From Bedellia somnulentella (Eukaryota > Arthropoda > Insecta > Lepidoptera > Bedelliidae): 64,000 bases of DNA. The stretch covers positions 9,982,001 through 10,046,000 of the forward strand of contig OY755178.1 of assembly GCA_963576735.1 (NCBI GenBank), given 5' to 3'. Within the stretch, counting starts at the first letter, position 1. Each line of letters opens with the position of its first letter. The notes beneath the pieces are model-generated. The model was not told the DNA's origin. It did no database searches and was given only the letters and a program-made list of their open reading frames with translations. Made by a program: the position numbers and the translations under genes. This document shows, in pieces, positions 34,713-46,569 of the stretch.

Positions 34713-35063
34713 ATTAGAAATAATTAAGAAAGAGATACCTCTGAATTATCAAGAGATATTATTTGCATAGAAAACAAAGCGCCTCGTGTAATTATAAGAT
34801 TTGTAAGTTTGTACATCTGCAGTGTCAGTAGCAGAGTTAAAGTTTTCAGAACAATTAAGCAGATTTATTGCTTGGACTGTTTCTTGCTGAAATTACGGGC
34901 CAAGCGGGGATAGCCGGCCAATTTGATTAACTTGTTTCAGGCTTTGAAGCAAGAACTTATACACTTAAAGTAAAAAATAGTATTGAATAGTGTTCTCCTT
35001 GTAAATGGTCATAATGATCATCACCTTTCAGATAATAGACGGCTACTAATGGTTAAAGGTTTG
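34713..35063. other. Interval without recognised gene
   Basis: No supported feature. Confidence 0.35.
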
Positions 35064-35416
35064 ATTCTTTTATTTATTTATTTATTTATTTGGCACACAA
35101 ACAGTATTATGACATAGCATTGGTATACAAAATTTAAAAAATAATACAAATTCGGACATAATACCAAAAAACTGTGTACACAGCATGATATTAAATAATC
35201 AGTTGAGATGACAACTTAAAAAATATATTAGTATAGTTTTTTTTTTTTTTTTATTATTATTCATTAATTTACTAACATTAATTTAACTTACAAATAAAAT
35301 GAAGACTATTTACAAAGGGAAAGGGAAAGGGGCTAGATTTTAACATAATAAGCACAACATAAAAACAACATAAGTAATAAATTATGGAAAATTATGAAAT
35401 GATTTTATATATCCTA

Positions 35417-37015
35417 CTAACTATATCCTTTATTAAAGTCTCGCACTGCGGTGAGACATTTTATTTTGAACGTGCGTAGAGTGTGTTGATAGACGTCAGG
35501 AGCGTTTGTGTCTTTGTCTTTGAATAGGGAGTTGTACAGTTGACACATCCTATTTAAGGGGTTATTTGCAATGACATTCGTTTTAGGTGTAGGCATAGCA
35601 AGGGGACGATGGTTTCTAAATGATTTACTGGGGATATTAAAGTTTATTCTGGATATGATGCCAGTTGAAATTGAGCCATGTATTATTTTATATAAAGTGG
35701 TAAGGTCATGCATTTGCCTACGATTTAACAGATTGTCTAGATGAAAATGACTACATCTGTCCTCGTATGAACTTAAACGCCGTCTCAAGCCAAATCGAGA
35801 ACAAACATTACGAACGAAACGTTTCTGAATAGATTCAAGTCTGTCTATGTGTACGTTGTAAAAAGGTGACCATATAACTGAGGCGTATTCCAAATTACCC
35901 AAAACAATCGACTTAAAAATACGTATCACACTAAAAGGGTTCTTGAAATCTTTGGATACTCGCGATATGAATCCAACAAGTTTTAAACATTTGTTCGCCA
36001 AGCTTGAACAGTGTTCGTTAAAAGATAACTTCTCATCAAGTAAAACCCCAAGATCCCTTACAACTGTTTTTCTCTCAATTGTAAAATTATCGATGGTGTA
36101 ATCAAAATTGAAACGGTTATGTTTCATTGTAAATGTAATGACGAAACATTTTTTTATATTTAAGCGCATCTGATTCCGGTGACACCAAGAAGTTAACGTA
36201 TTTATATCCTCTTGCAGGCTAATACAGTCTTCAAAAGTGCGTATTGTTCTAAATATCTTTAGATCATCTGCATAAAGTAAACATGGATTTTTTAGATGCA
36301 ATACGAGGTCGTTAATAAAGATATTAAACAATAAAGGACCGAGCAACGATCCTTGGGGAATTCCTGATGTAACCAGAACAGGTTTGGAAAGGTAGCCTTT
36401 TAGTGCAACTAGTTGACTACGATTATCCAGGTAAGAGTCGAGCCACCGAAGCAGGCTGCCATGTACACCATATGCTTCAAGTTTTCCATGTACGACTCTA
36501 TGTATTAAAGTGTCTAAAGCTTTCATGAAGTCGGTATACACAGCATCCACCTGGGATCGTTCACCAAAAGCCTTGTGTATATAGTCGGTGTACTCGATCA
36601 AGTTGGTAACAGTTGACTTACCCTCGGCAAAACCATGTTGCTCAGAAGCGAGAGAGTGTTTCATGTGCGAGTTCAGAGCATCAAATATGAAGGATTCAAA
36701 GATCTTTGAAAAACTACACAATATACTTATTGGCCTGTAATTCCTTATATCTGCTGAATTTCCTGATTTGAAAACTGGCACAATAAAGGCAGTTTTCCAT
36801 CGAGATGGAAATATTCCCTCCCGTATGCTACGATTAAAGATGATGCTAAGAGGATAGGACAAAGCTTCCGCACATGACTTTATAAAAAAGGGGGGGATTC
36901 CATCTGGGCCAGCACCTTTGTTTTCATTTAAATGTTTTAATTTCATGGCAATACTCTCTTCCGATACTTGAAAGCTGGTAAGCGTTGAGTGGGAAAGAAT
37001 ACCCACCAAAAACAT
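35417..37015 (-). CDS. LINE reverse transcriptase half
   Basis: 532 open codons. Order of RT blocks: KGAGPDGIPPFF (33-44), NYRPISIL (92-99), QHGFAEGKST (126-135), YTDFMKALD with the catalytic Asp (150-158), GIPQGSLLGPLLF (198-210), LLYADD with the catalytic Asp pair (226-231), then thumb and a C-terminal tail to GYS. The third block has M and L where SKAF is usual. The nominal start Met is not the biological start: the upstream endonuclease part lies beyond the insertion. Open over its whole length, so likely young, but not functional as split. Confidence 0.9.
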   Translation of the reverse strand: MFLVGILSHSTLTSFQVSEESIAMKLKHLNENKGAGPDGIPPFFIKSCAEALSYPLSIIFNRSIREGIFPSRWKTAFIVPVFKSGNSADIRNYRPISILCSFSKIFESFIFDALNSHMKHSLASEQHGFAEGKSTVTNLIEYTDYIHKAFGERSQVDAVYTDFMKALDTLIHRVVHGKLEAYGVHGSLLRWLDSYLDNRSQLVALKGYLSKPVLVTSGIPQGSLLGPLLFNIFINDLVLHLKNPCLLYADDLKIFRTIRTFEDCISLQEDINTLTSWCHRNQMRLNIKKCFVITFTMKHNRFNFDYTIDNFTIERKTVVRDLGVLLDEKLSFNEHCSSLANKCLKLVGFISRVSKDFKNPFSVIRIFKSIVLGNLEYASVIWSPFYNVHIDRLESIQKRFVRNVCSRFGLRRRLSSYEDRCSHFHLDNLLNRRQMHDLTTLYKIIHGSISTGIISRINFNIPSKSFRNHRPLAMPTPKTNVIANNPLNRMCQLYNSLFKDKDTNAPDVYQHTLRTFKIKCLTAVRDFNKGYS

Positions 37016-37179
37016 TAAATGTAAAAAAATGCCAAGTCTCTCGATGCAGTTTTTCCATCTTAAAAGTTTTGAGATCTCATAGAAGCCAAGTCCTATTCAA
37101 AATATTTCGTAGTTATAAATCAACATTTAGTAATTGTATCAATAGTTTTCTTTATATTATAATTATAGTGACTTATTTT

Positions 37180-37569
37180 TTAGTGACTATTATACTTATT
37201 TTTTGTAATGCATTTCTTTCTTTTACTTTTAGGTGACCTCACAATTTCTTGGACGTCAGCTACTGCTTTGCTTAGAACCCATTCTCTATCTCTATCTCTT
37301 CTGTTTCTTCTCTGAGGCTTCGTTACTTCTAAGGTAGACAAGTCTGGGCGATATATACTTCGGAGTCGATTATATTCAGCTATTGCTGTCTCCTGAGCTT
37401 TGATACTACTAAAATTCACATTTATTAAATGTAATCCACCCAAACTAGTCACTCTTGAAAGGGCCACGTATGCTTGTTTGACGACTGAAAACTCCCATAC
37501 ATGCTGTATGACAACGAATGAAATAAACACGACCCATCTCCAGGAATAGAGATAACTCTGTGTGGACAA
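37180..37569 (-). pseudogene. Helitron helicase C-terminal remnant
   Basis: The frame includes QAYVALSRVTSLGGLHLINV followed by SSIKAQETAIAEYNRLR. This is the last helicase motif (Pif1-like, YVALSRV) and the following tail typical of Helitron Rep/helicase proteins. Only about 95 residues are recognisable, and the N-terminal part of the frame does not look like helicase. Rep (rolling-circle) domain and the other helicase motifs are absent. Confidence 0.8.
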
Positions 37570-37624
37570 AGGTCGCCATTTATGTACAATATTTCACGTT
37601 CCATTACACTATATTTACAATTAC

Positions 37625-37816
37625 TTCTATAACAATAGGGCGATAGGCCTGCCCCCTATCACGTGAGTACACTGTCCATGCAAAACGTGGGTACCTTCTC
37701 TGGAAACTAGATGGCGCTTGCTATGTGAGTTCAGGAGTATTGGTACCTCTGCCAACCCCTTCGGGGATAAACGGCGTGAACGTTTATGTTATGTTTATGT
37801 TCTATAACAATAGGGC
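37625..37816 (+). mobile_element. Family B SINE, 5'-truncated, 16-17-bp target-site duplication
   Basis: ttctataacaataggg(c) at 37625-37641 and 37800-37816 flanks about 160 bp of the B 3' half (tail mixed TTATG and TTTATG). Inserted just upstream of the helicase remnant, so it is the youngest layer of this nest. Confidence 0.93.
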
Positions 37817-38775
37817 TTAAACTTATATAAATATATGCAAACTAAATAGAACTAAACTAACTAACAAATAACTAACTAAATAAATATATATCTACTAACT
37901 TACAAACGATAACTAAACTAAACTAAATAACACGTAAAGTTCTCCGAATATCAATTATCACTACAATATTTTTTAGTTTTGAAATGGGTTTTCATAGACA
38001 GATGGCGCTATCAAATGAAAATTATCGAATTATTTTGAAGTACCTACTACTTACACTGCGCTTTGTAACGCAACCATAGCGCGATTCAGACAGGTACAAC
38101 GCCATCTATCGAGCGCGCATACAATATTTATCGCAATACAATGGAGTTTTAGCTTTATTAATTTAATGAACTTTATGTATTAATTTGTATTAATGATAGT
38201 CTATGTATTACATTTATATTATTCTTTTCTATTCTATGTATGTATTCATCCAATTGAATAGGTACTTGAACAACGAACAAAGTTAACAATGCAGTCAAAA
38301 TCCAGACATAATGTTCTTGCCAAACCGCAAATATAAAATTGTTTTCTATGGCATATAATTTTTTAATGTTTTTATAATTTTTCCTTTATATGTGGCTAAT
38401 GACCTATCTTGGTGCAAAATTTGAAGTTTCTAAGTCTGCTAGAAGTACCTTAGATTTTTGATGATCTGTCAGTGAGTCAGTGAGTGACAAAATGGTGTAA
38501 CTTTGATCGACCGTAACTCCTAAACTATTAATTCATTTGGCGTGTAATTTCGAACTTAAGCTTGTTCCAATGCCTACTATTATTCACCGAAAACCTAAAC
38601 TCCTAGCTTTGTCCACGTCGAAGATAAAGGGGGGGCGAAACAGCCGCGAAACGCTTCGAGAAAAGATGGTACGGCCGTGCCCGTTTTGCTCGAGACTTGG
38701 CAGGGGCACTGCCGTGCCCCCAGATGAGAGTAACCACAATGAGATTTACCGTCATCCTTAACGTATATAGAAGAA

Positions 38776-39961
38776 AAAAATCAGCGAACATATTGCAAAC
38801 GTTCTGCGCGCCGCTGCAAGAATCATCCCCTAGAAACATTGTGTCTGGAATAGAATGATTCGACTTTTTAGACTTAATGAAAGAAAAAAACAATTTATTG
38901 TTATGTTTTAAAGAGGACTCTATATTATTTATATAGCTCTCGTAACATTCTTTCATTAGACGTTTGGAACGCTTGCGGAGGGAAGAAAACTCATCATAGT
39001 CACGAGGGTTACCAAATTTTTTGAATCGCTTGTGAACTTTGTTCTTCTGTTCTATACAAAATTTAAGTGGTTCAGAAAACCAAATAGGGTAAGCATTACT
39101 ATTTAATGTTTTTAAGGGAGTTGTTTCGCTGATAACACCGTTCAGAGTTTCGTAAAAAATATCCAGGTTAGTATCAATATCAACAGTAGTCGACAATATA
39201 GAAGACCAGTCCATTTCATTGAACATTGATATACATTTTGATATGTTACATTTTCTAAAGTTTAGAATTTTACTACGTTTGGGTTTGATAGGTTTAACAG
39301 TATTTATAAGGTTAACTACAAAAGGTGGGTGGTGCCGATCTGTTTTTGAAACAGATGAACATTCTACTAATTCAACGCTAGAAAAATCGCTTAAAAATAG
39401 ATCCAGTGTGCGACCGTTATGGTTTAGAATATGGTTATACTGGTTTAAGTTACCTAATGACATGAGTTGTGGTAGTAACGCAGATTTCGTATCGCAGCTG
39501 GAAGAGTCAATCGAAAGGCAATTTGAAGTAGTCACTCTGTACCAACTTAGACCTGGAAGGTTAAAATCTCCTAGAATAATAGTTTGAACATTTGGCTTTT
39601 GACACAATACAAGATTATCAGAGCACTTATCAAACCATACTTTATAATCGTTACATGTCAAGTCAGGTGGGAGATAAACTAGACATAAATAAAAAGAGGT
39701 GCTAGATGATTGATCAATCACCTCCACCCACAAATCCTCATAGCGGCTTTCCAAGCGGTCATGCCTCACGATACAAAAGCTTTTTTTAATCGCGATCAGC
39801 ACTCCTCCGCCGGAGCTTTTAAGGGACGCGGTAGTCTGGCGATCTCTACGTATAACTACGTACCTGTCGTCTATCAACTCACTACTATTGATACTATCAT
39901 CTAAGTTTGTTTCACACAGACATATTAAGTCATAATTTTCATTCAATATATTCATAAACAA
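38776..39961 (-). CDS. LINE endonuclease half
   Basis: An apurinic-type endonuclease of a non-LTR element. Residues numbered from 39961: LCETNL with the catalytic Glu (17), RRDRQ (38-42), GGGVLIAI (51-58), LGDFNLPG (130-137), LDLFLSD (186-192), TDRHHPP (207-213; the usual catalytic histidine region). It continues to MFADFF, where homology ends at about 38776 and the frame runs on into inserted DNA until 38603. An in-frame stop close upstream shows that the first few endonuclease residues were lost by 5' truncation. Confidence 0.88.
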
Positions 39962-40212
39962 AATATTAAGTTTCTAAAGGTAAATTTTCAGTTGAACAAA
40001 AGCAGTAATCTGTCAAATAAATAAATACTTTCAGTCGGAACTCATTATACACGCCGATATTTACAAATTTTCGCAAATAACATTACGACAACGTATAGCC
40101 AAACTTTTGGATGACCGACATTTAAGTTGCAAATGATTATATGAACGGTTTTCGTTGATCTTTTAGGTTAAACCTGACCGGCAGATTCAGCAATATATGT
40201 AAATAGAAAGAA

Positions 40213-40472
40213 GAAAGAAGAAAGAAAAACATTTATTCGCTGCTACACACGTACAAAGGAAGACACAGCACAAAAAAAAGTATATATACATATATACGGA
40301 CATATTTTACATATAAATGACATTCAAGACTAAGAAACCATCATTTATGCTCATCACTGGTGGCTGGCTCCTCAAATGATGCTCTCAGCGGGGATCGAAC
40401 CCGTAACCTCTGGACCGAGAAGCTAGTCGAGAACCTATCCACTTGGCCACGAACGTAGTCAAAAACAATGAA
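40213..40472 (-). mobile_element. Family E SINE, longest copy
   Basis: Minus-strand head with box B (gggttcgatccccgctg) and box A-like tggccaagtggata; body ends gcagcgaataaatgtttttc with a (TTTCTTC)-type tail at 40206-40230. A 21-base segment between anticodon and T arms resembles the variable arm of type II tRNAs (Ser/Leu-like origin), which is inference. Confidence 0.8.
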
Positions 40473-40549
40473 TGCATGCAATCAGAACGGTTTAGAGGGG
40501 AGGAGGGGGTAGGAATTTACTGTTTTAGATGAAACAACTATTTACACAT

Positions 40550-40756
40550 ACATACATACATACATACAGTCACGGCTATAAATCCCAAGAAGGGGTAGCC
40601 AGAGCTAAGGAATTAGAAATTCCCCAGCCACTTTTGGAAATGTGAGTGGGGAAAAGATGGTAAAAATAAAGGTTGTTGGTGATGGGTCTCCAACCACATC
40701 GCCCAAAAATCCCTTAAAAGCCCCAATACCGTTAGTCGCCTTTCACGTACACCCAC
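40550..40756 (-). mobile_element. Family A, 5'-truncated
   Basis: Long (CATA)n tail, then cacggctataaatcccaaga to gcctttcacgtacacccacc. A plus-strand 81-codon frame through it is incidental. Confidence 0.9.
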
Positions 40757-41974
40757 CTATGTACACATGTAGTTATCAAATATTTATTGGAAAGCTTCAC
40801 ACAAGAATCGATCATAAATATACTTTTAGAAACGTGCAAAAAACGTCTCATCAATCTTGGACAGAAGTTTGCAACATAACTAGATAAGTTCACCAAACAC
40901 CTTGCCCGGTGGCAACTTCGTACTATCTGAAAATCACTTCGTGTTAGCTCAGATAATATAGTACCATACTGTAATAGCCTTGAAAAAAAGCTTAACGTGT
41001 AAAGATTCGCTAATTATTCTACGATTCAAATACAAACAAAGTTTAAATAGGTAAAGAAAATATTCATATTTATTTAATTGTTTAACTCGTCAAAGCCCTT
41101 AAAGGTCGCCATTAAGTACAAAACAGATTTTTTTATTATCTCTACCTTTATATAGTCGGGGCCTCCAAAGTACAGAATTGTCTTGATTTTTGCATATTTA
41201 GATTATTCAGCTATAGTATCGAACTTAAGTATCCTCATCCCTGGGTATCGATACAGAGTCTCCAGTTAGTGAGAAGAATTCTCTTACCATTGGACCTCAG
41301 AGTTAGAGTTAGTAAATTTGTCTCTTACTCAAGCCTTTTTGTACTAACTTTTGATGCCTGATATATGAAACTAAATTACCATACCCTGGATAAATTAACA
41401 GTTAATTTTTTTCCCGGGGGTGTCGTACACGACATTGTATATAAACTTACGTACACACAGACGTACACAAATACGAGTATATTCAAGCTATATTAATTGA
41501 ATTAGCAGATAGAATACAGCGCCACTTATTAAACTTACCTTCACACTCAAATTCCAAAGAAATATTGCTTTAGAAGATCGGGTTTCTCTTAGGAATTATA
41601 GTTGTAAGAACACGAGTAAGTACGTAGTTTTCGTCGAAATATAGTCTTAGTTACATATAAGAAATTATCTAATTAGTATTTGTATGCTTGTTTGGATCGT
41701 TTTGATCAATCATTCACCACCGTATTAGTATGCTACAGCTAGTAATCAAGAATCAAGTGTAGATAATCAGTGCATAATTATCATACGAATGCCACGGATA
41801 AACTCGCAAAGCAGAAAATTTGGACAATGACTGGGTTTGAACAATTAGAGGCGGCTGGCTCGTGCCACATTTACATTTTAATTTTAATTCCCCCAATCCT
41901 GACGGATTCCTAGATAATTTTGTTGGCATATTTAGCTCGACAATTTTATGGTGGCAACAATTGGTTTAATAATA
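40757..41974. other. Interval without recognised gene
   Basis: AT-rich; no frame above chance and no repeat recognised. Confidence 0.4.
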
Positions 41975-42300
41975 AAATGTTTCTTTTTTATTTATTTATT
42001 TATTTCGTTTGGAAGATTTACAGCTTTATATCCATTTAAAAAAACCAAAATTATTACAGGAAGCCATTTGAAAAATCGTCACATATACATATCTATATCA
42101 TGAATATAAAAAGGTCCTAGACTCTACAAATAATAATTACATAGGTGAAATATATTAATGTAAGTTAACATGAATATTGCTAATATGTAATATGCCAAAA
42201 AAATAAATAAACATAACTAAGACTAAATTTAAAACTTACGCCAATATAATATCGTATAATGTAGCTCAATTATTATGATACTAATGGTTTGTATTAAAAC
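41975..42300 (-). repeat. LINE 3' UTR fragment
   Basis: (TTTA)n at about 41988-42005 followed by cgtttggaagatttacagct on +, i.e. a minus-strand 3' end with AAATA tail. Related to 2828-3010. No coding part. Confidence 0.5.
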
Positions 42301-42815
42301 TTTAACTCGACTTGCTCTGAGGAAAATTTTAATGTAAGTTGGTACTAAACTACTGTAATTGATCTAGAGATGGTCTATACTCCATTAGTTATCCCCTTAT
42401 GACATCACCATCCATATTCTCTCTGGATTATCCATCACATTTATTTTCCTGTGTATAGAAAATTATTGGCTCATAATAATCAACCTTCTTATAACGACGA
42501 TTATTATATTTATATTAAGATCTAAAATTTTCTTTCAATCAATAATATTTCATTTCCTCTACTCCTAATTGCAAGCACCTGTAAAATAATAAGTTTCTTT
42601 ATATGTTTGGTAGAATATTATACATGTTGTTGTATTATATATCTATTAAATTAGCTTGTGCCTTATGATACATGGCCTGAGCGCCCTAAAGCATTGTCAA
42701 ATACTTGACCAATTGAGTTATAGCTCAATATATTATTAAGGCTCAATATATATGAAGCCCATACTCAGGCCTATCTCCAACAATCTTTATATTCAATCTT
42801 TTGGAAATCTTTTAG
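42301..42815. other. Interval without recognised gene
   Basis: No supported feature. Confidence 0.35.
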
Positions 42816-43120
42816 CTGTGTAGTGCCGGCTTAGAATAGCACTACCTCATTTCTTCCGGTGGGTGTACGTAAGAGGCGACTAACGGTATTGGGGCTTTTA
42901 AGGGATTTTGGGGGATGCGGTTGGAGATCCATCACCGACAACCTTTATTCCAACATCTTTTCCGCACGTGACTTCCAAAAGTGGCTGAGGAATTATTAAT
43001 TCCCTAGCTCAGGCTACCACTGCAAAGATTTATAGCCGTAAAAATAGGTTTTCGAAAGAATTTTGTATACTGAAGCTCTGGCTACACCTTTTAATAGCTG
43101 TGAGTATTTGTGTGTATGAA
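42816..43120 (+). mobile_element. Family A with a second 3' end attached
   Basis: A full copy runs from agctgtgtagtgccggctta to gatttatagccgtaaaa (about 43045). It is followed directly by a second, degenerate terminal block (ctgaagctctggctacacct, agctgtgagtatttgtg). Either two insertions or a duplicated end. Confidence 0.85.
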
Positions 43121-43165
43121 TAAAGCTTTCTTGTGGTCAAATTTATTCCTATAGGTTAACAAGAT

Positions 43166-43538
43166 CTAAAGTTCCAACTCAAACAATCACGGTATATCCC
43201 TGAAGGGATTGGCAGAGGTACTAATACTTCTGAACATTACGTGACATTGTCACCTGGTGTTCAGAGTTCCCACGTTTTGCTTGGACAGTGTACTAACGTG
43301 ATAGGGGGCAGGCCTATGTCCTTTTTGTAAGCTACACCACAATATAGTATAACCTAGTCATGTGGGTTTCCTTACGATACGAAGGGAAAATACTTAGCAT
43401 GATAAATTGGTTAATTGAAATAATAATGTTTGGTTAAACATAAAAGGATACATTGTTGTAAGCCCGACTCAGGAATCGAAGCGACGCCTCTCTGCATGAT
43501 AAGCGTATGTTTTAACCATTCAGCTATCAGGGTTGTCA
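43166..43538 (-). mobile_element. Family B SINE, old full-length copy
   Basis: actcaaac at the left is the GTTTGAGT tail; right end has the head (aaccattcagctatcagggt). The part encoding the head is degenerate. Confidence 0.8.
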
Positions 43539-43928
43539 CAAGACCTTCTTATATATTAAATGGGATGCGACCATTCTGAGAGGTTCAAGTCATTGTTTTC
43601 ATATAAATTACATTTGGAACATAGATTGCAAGTCATGTAACATATTACTTAAACCTACTTTGTTGATTTAATCTAAGTTTGTACTGGTAATACAAGATAT
43701 TAATTTTGGCTAAATGTATTAAGGAACACGGCTGTTCTACGTAATCCATCCTCGATTGATTGACGTAGCTTTGTCTGATTGCCGCAAACAAAAACAGTTT
43801 GATACGCTGTCACGATTCGTTACTATTACATTTCTTTGAAGCCTTACGTATCAATTGGCACGTATTGTTTTTGTTTTAGACAGTAAGCCTTTTCTGATAG
43901 TAAAAATATCGGTTATTGAGTGGAATAG

Positions 43929-44013
43929 ATTTTTTTTATATATATATTATTTTATATATATATTATTTTATATATATATTATTTTATATATATATATATA
44001 TATATATATTTTA
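43929..44013. repeat. Compound AT microsatellite
   Basis: Four tandem attattttatatatatat-type units ending in a pure (TA)n run. Confidence 0.9.
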
Positions 44014-44134
44014 ACTTGTTTGTGAATTTATATAAAGAGCTGTAAAATATATATAGAGCCAATATTGGGAGTGTTAGCTACGAAGCAGTAGAAGCAATCT
44101 TGTATCAATAAATTATTTCCAAAAGCAGCGCAGC

Positions 44135-44275
44135 GTGAAGACTTTTTGGTGATGGGTCTCCAACCGCATCGCCCAAAAATCCAATAAAAAGCCCCCATAC
44201 CCTTAGTCGCCTCTTACAACACCCGTGGGTAGAAAGGGGTAGCGACATTCTAAGCCGGCACTACACGGCAATAAT
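44135..44275 (-). repeat. Family A 5' half
   Basis: From ggtgatgggtctccaaccgc to the 5' end agccggcactacacggca. The 3' half is missing, the reverse of ordinary 5' truncation, so a later deletion is likely. Confidence 0.82.
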
Positions 44276-44539
44276 ATAATATATAATATTTTTCATCTTA
44301 TCAAAATATCCCATATAGGCAGGCTAAGAGTCTACGGCTAGCAATATACATATAAATGTATTATAAAGGTTGTTAAATCTATTTAAGTTTATAAGTCTAG
44401 GCTATAAATTATATCTATATGGCATTTGAAAGACCTTTAATAATGTCAACTGACGATACTGATATAGAACTGATCTGTTCAACGAAGCTTACAGTTTTTG
44501 AAGGTTGTTGCAATAATAATATTTATTATATTTCTTTCG

Positions 44540-44790
44540 CCGTGTAGTATCGGCTTAGAATAGCACTACCCCGTTTCTACCGATGGGTGTACGTAAAAGA
44601 CGACTAACGGTATTGGGGTTTTTAAGGGATTTTTGGGCGATGCGGTTGGAAACCCATCACCAACAACCTTTACTTAACCATCTTTTCCCCACTCAATTTT
44701 CCAAAAGTGGCTGAGGAATTTCTAATTCCTTAGCTCTGGCTACCCATTCTAGGGATTTATTGCCGTGAGTACATGTTATGTTATGTTATT
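44540..44790 (+). mobile_element. Family A, full length, with a TTATG tail
   Basis: Begins gccgtgtagtatcggcttag. The tail is gtacatgttatgttatgtta, the tail type of young family B, instead of the usual TATG repeats. Confidence 0.88.
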
Positions 44791-46569
44791 CTTATCTTTT
44801 GGGTTAAAACGTGTCAGTTAACACAAAATCGAAGTTATATAATGGCGACTTTTTGTATTGATATAGATTTTTATTATATCTTAAACAATGGCCTTAAGCA
44901 TAATATTTGCAACATCGAAGATCATCTTGCTTTTTTTTCTTTTTTGGAAGAAATAATAAACCTTTTTAATTATATCAATAAACATTTGCAAGTATAACGA
45001 TAGCAGCCTATTCTTATAAGCATGCAAATTTGCAAATCTGAACATCACTTAATAATAAAATGATATTTTTTTTATCCAATAATCAATTGTTCTTTTTAGA
45101 CAAAAATTCTTTTGTATAGCACAAAAAAAATTAGATCTCGTAGAGTATTGAACATAGAACTGGGATACAGTAATGCCAGATTTGTTAGACACAAAAAGAG
45201 AAATTTGAAACTCAGGGAAATTGAAAAAGAGAACGGTTTTCATACACGAACAATAACAGAAGATCGATTGGGAATTTTGTTTGTTTTAGTTTGGTTCCCG
45301 GCGATTTGGTTGAAATGCATTTTTTTCAATCTTTAGGTCCCAGTAATATGCTTTATTGCAAGTTTTCACTTTTTATGTTTTTATTTACAAAATTCAATGC
45401 TATCCACGACGTTCTAAATTATGCTAATTAATAAAATGCTTATAAACACAAAGCTTTAAATACAAAAAGTTAGGAGTAGTAGAAGAAAGTCCTTGTTCGG
45501 TTGTATTTTATAAAAAAAATCTTCTTAACTTGACTGCTCCGGTATATGCTACGAATAAAATAAAACAAATAATTCTTTAAATAGCAATTCAAACTCGTGA
45601 TCAAATACCGAAACAGTTTAGCATACAAGATAATCAGTGCTCAGCCGCGGGTCAAAGTGATATTAAGTAATAAATTCAGCGCAACGCCGAGCTAAACGCT
45701 TTCGAATTACCAACCACCGTAATGGCCGAATTTAATATTCACGAAAGGATGGAGTCGACCTATTCTGTACTCGGCAAATAACTCCGCCTTCATTTCTTAT
45801 GGATAGCCTTCATAGTTCCAGACTTTCTTCGGCATAGAAATCTGCCCGAAGCCCAGGGGCGACGTCGCGGAACTTTATTATATTGCCAGGTATTTTAGGT
45901 TAAATGGAGTATGAACCTTTGATAATACCTTGATTATTTAATTTTCATTCTTCTTAGCTTGATTCTAATTTTGATTTCGTTTTGAGGATGCATTGTGAGA
46001 ATTATATGTAATATTTATTTATCAATCTGATAAAAGGCGAAACTGTTGCATTTTATTAGATTTTATTTTTGCGATATTATACTCTGAAGCGCTTTGCTGA
46101 TCTCCAACATAAATTAAAACAACCATTCTTTATTTTACAATACTTGCTTCACTTAATTTTGGGTAACTACTATTTTTTTTGGCATTTCTTGCCGTGAGTA
46201 TACGCACGTCTTACCTAGGATAACAAATACATTCAGTTTAAAAGTGTTGGCATGAACCATCCTTGAGTATGTGGTCACGTATTGTCAACAAAACATATTA
46301 ATTATCTGCCCTTCCTATCTCCCTTGTTTATGCGCTCAATACACAAATAAAACATACATAAATTTTATGTCACAAATAACAGCGAGTCGGTCTGTCTGAA
46401 AGAAGGTTTAATTGAAAGCTTTACTCGGGATGGAGGGAGAGGGATTGCAAACAAATGGAAATATTATGCTAACTGACTCGCGCCCCCGATATTCATTCAT
46501 TCCTATATTATGATATTTTATACTCTTCTGCATTGTCGCCTGATTATATTACAAATGAAATCATTCATT
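44791..46569. other. Interval without recognised gene
   Basis: Contains a GC-richer patch at 45630-45900 with a 19-codon frame (45722-45781) of unknown meaning, and a scrap of family A 3' end at 46145-46210 (tttcttgccgtgagtatacg). Confidence 0.4.

Larger units (their letters stand above)
37016..38775. mobile_element. Insertion separating the LINE halves (Helitron-derived plus SINE)
   Basis: Holds the helicase remnant at 37180-37490, a family B copy with its own target-site duplication (37625-37816), and at 38703-38720 a stem-loop GGGGCAC-tgcc-GTGCCCC near the other edge. The text around 38455-38530 (cagtgagtcagtgagtgaca) is of a kind I associate with insect Helitrons. Exact ends were not found; a CTRR end is not evident near 37016. 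Confidence 0.6.
35064..39980 (-). mobile_element. Jockey-type LINE, split by a later insertion
   Basis: Endonuclease half at about 38775-39975 and reverse transcriptase half at 35417 to about 37015 on the same strand, with a 3' UTR ending gtttgtgtgccaaataaata and an (AAATA)n tail at 35072-35096. A possible short duplication (acctttaR on the minus strand) occurs beyond the tail and at about 39976-39982. 5'-truncated just inside the endonuclease. The separating 1.75 kb is not LINE. Confidence 0.85.

Noticed and set aside
36985..37236. 83-codon plus-strand frame at the LINE-insertion border
   Set aside because: Antisense across a junction; no domain.
45722..45781. 19-codon frame starting MAEFNIHERM
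   Set aside because: Too short, no context or homology that I can name.
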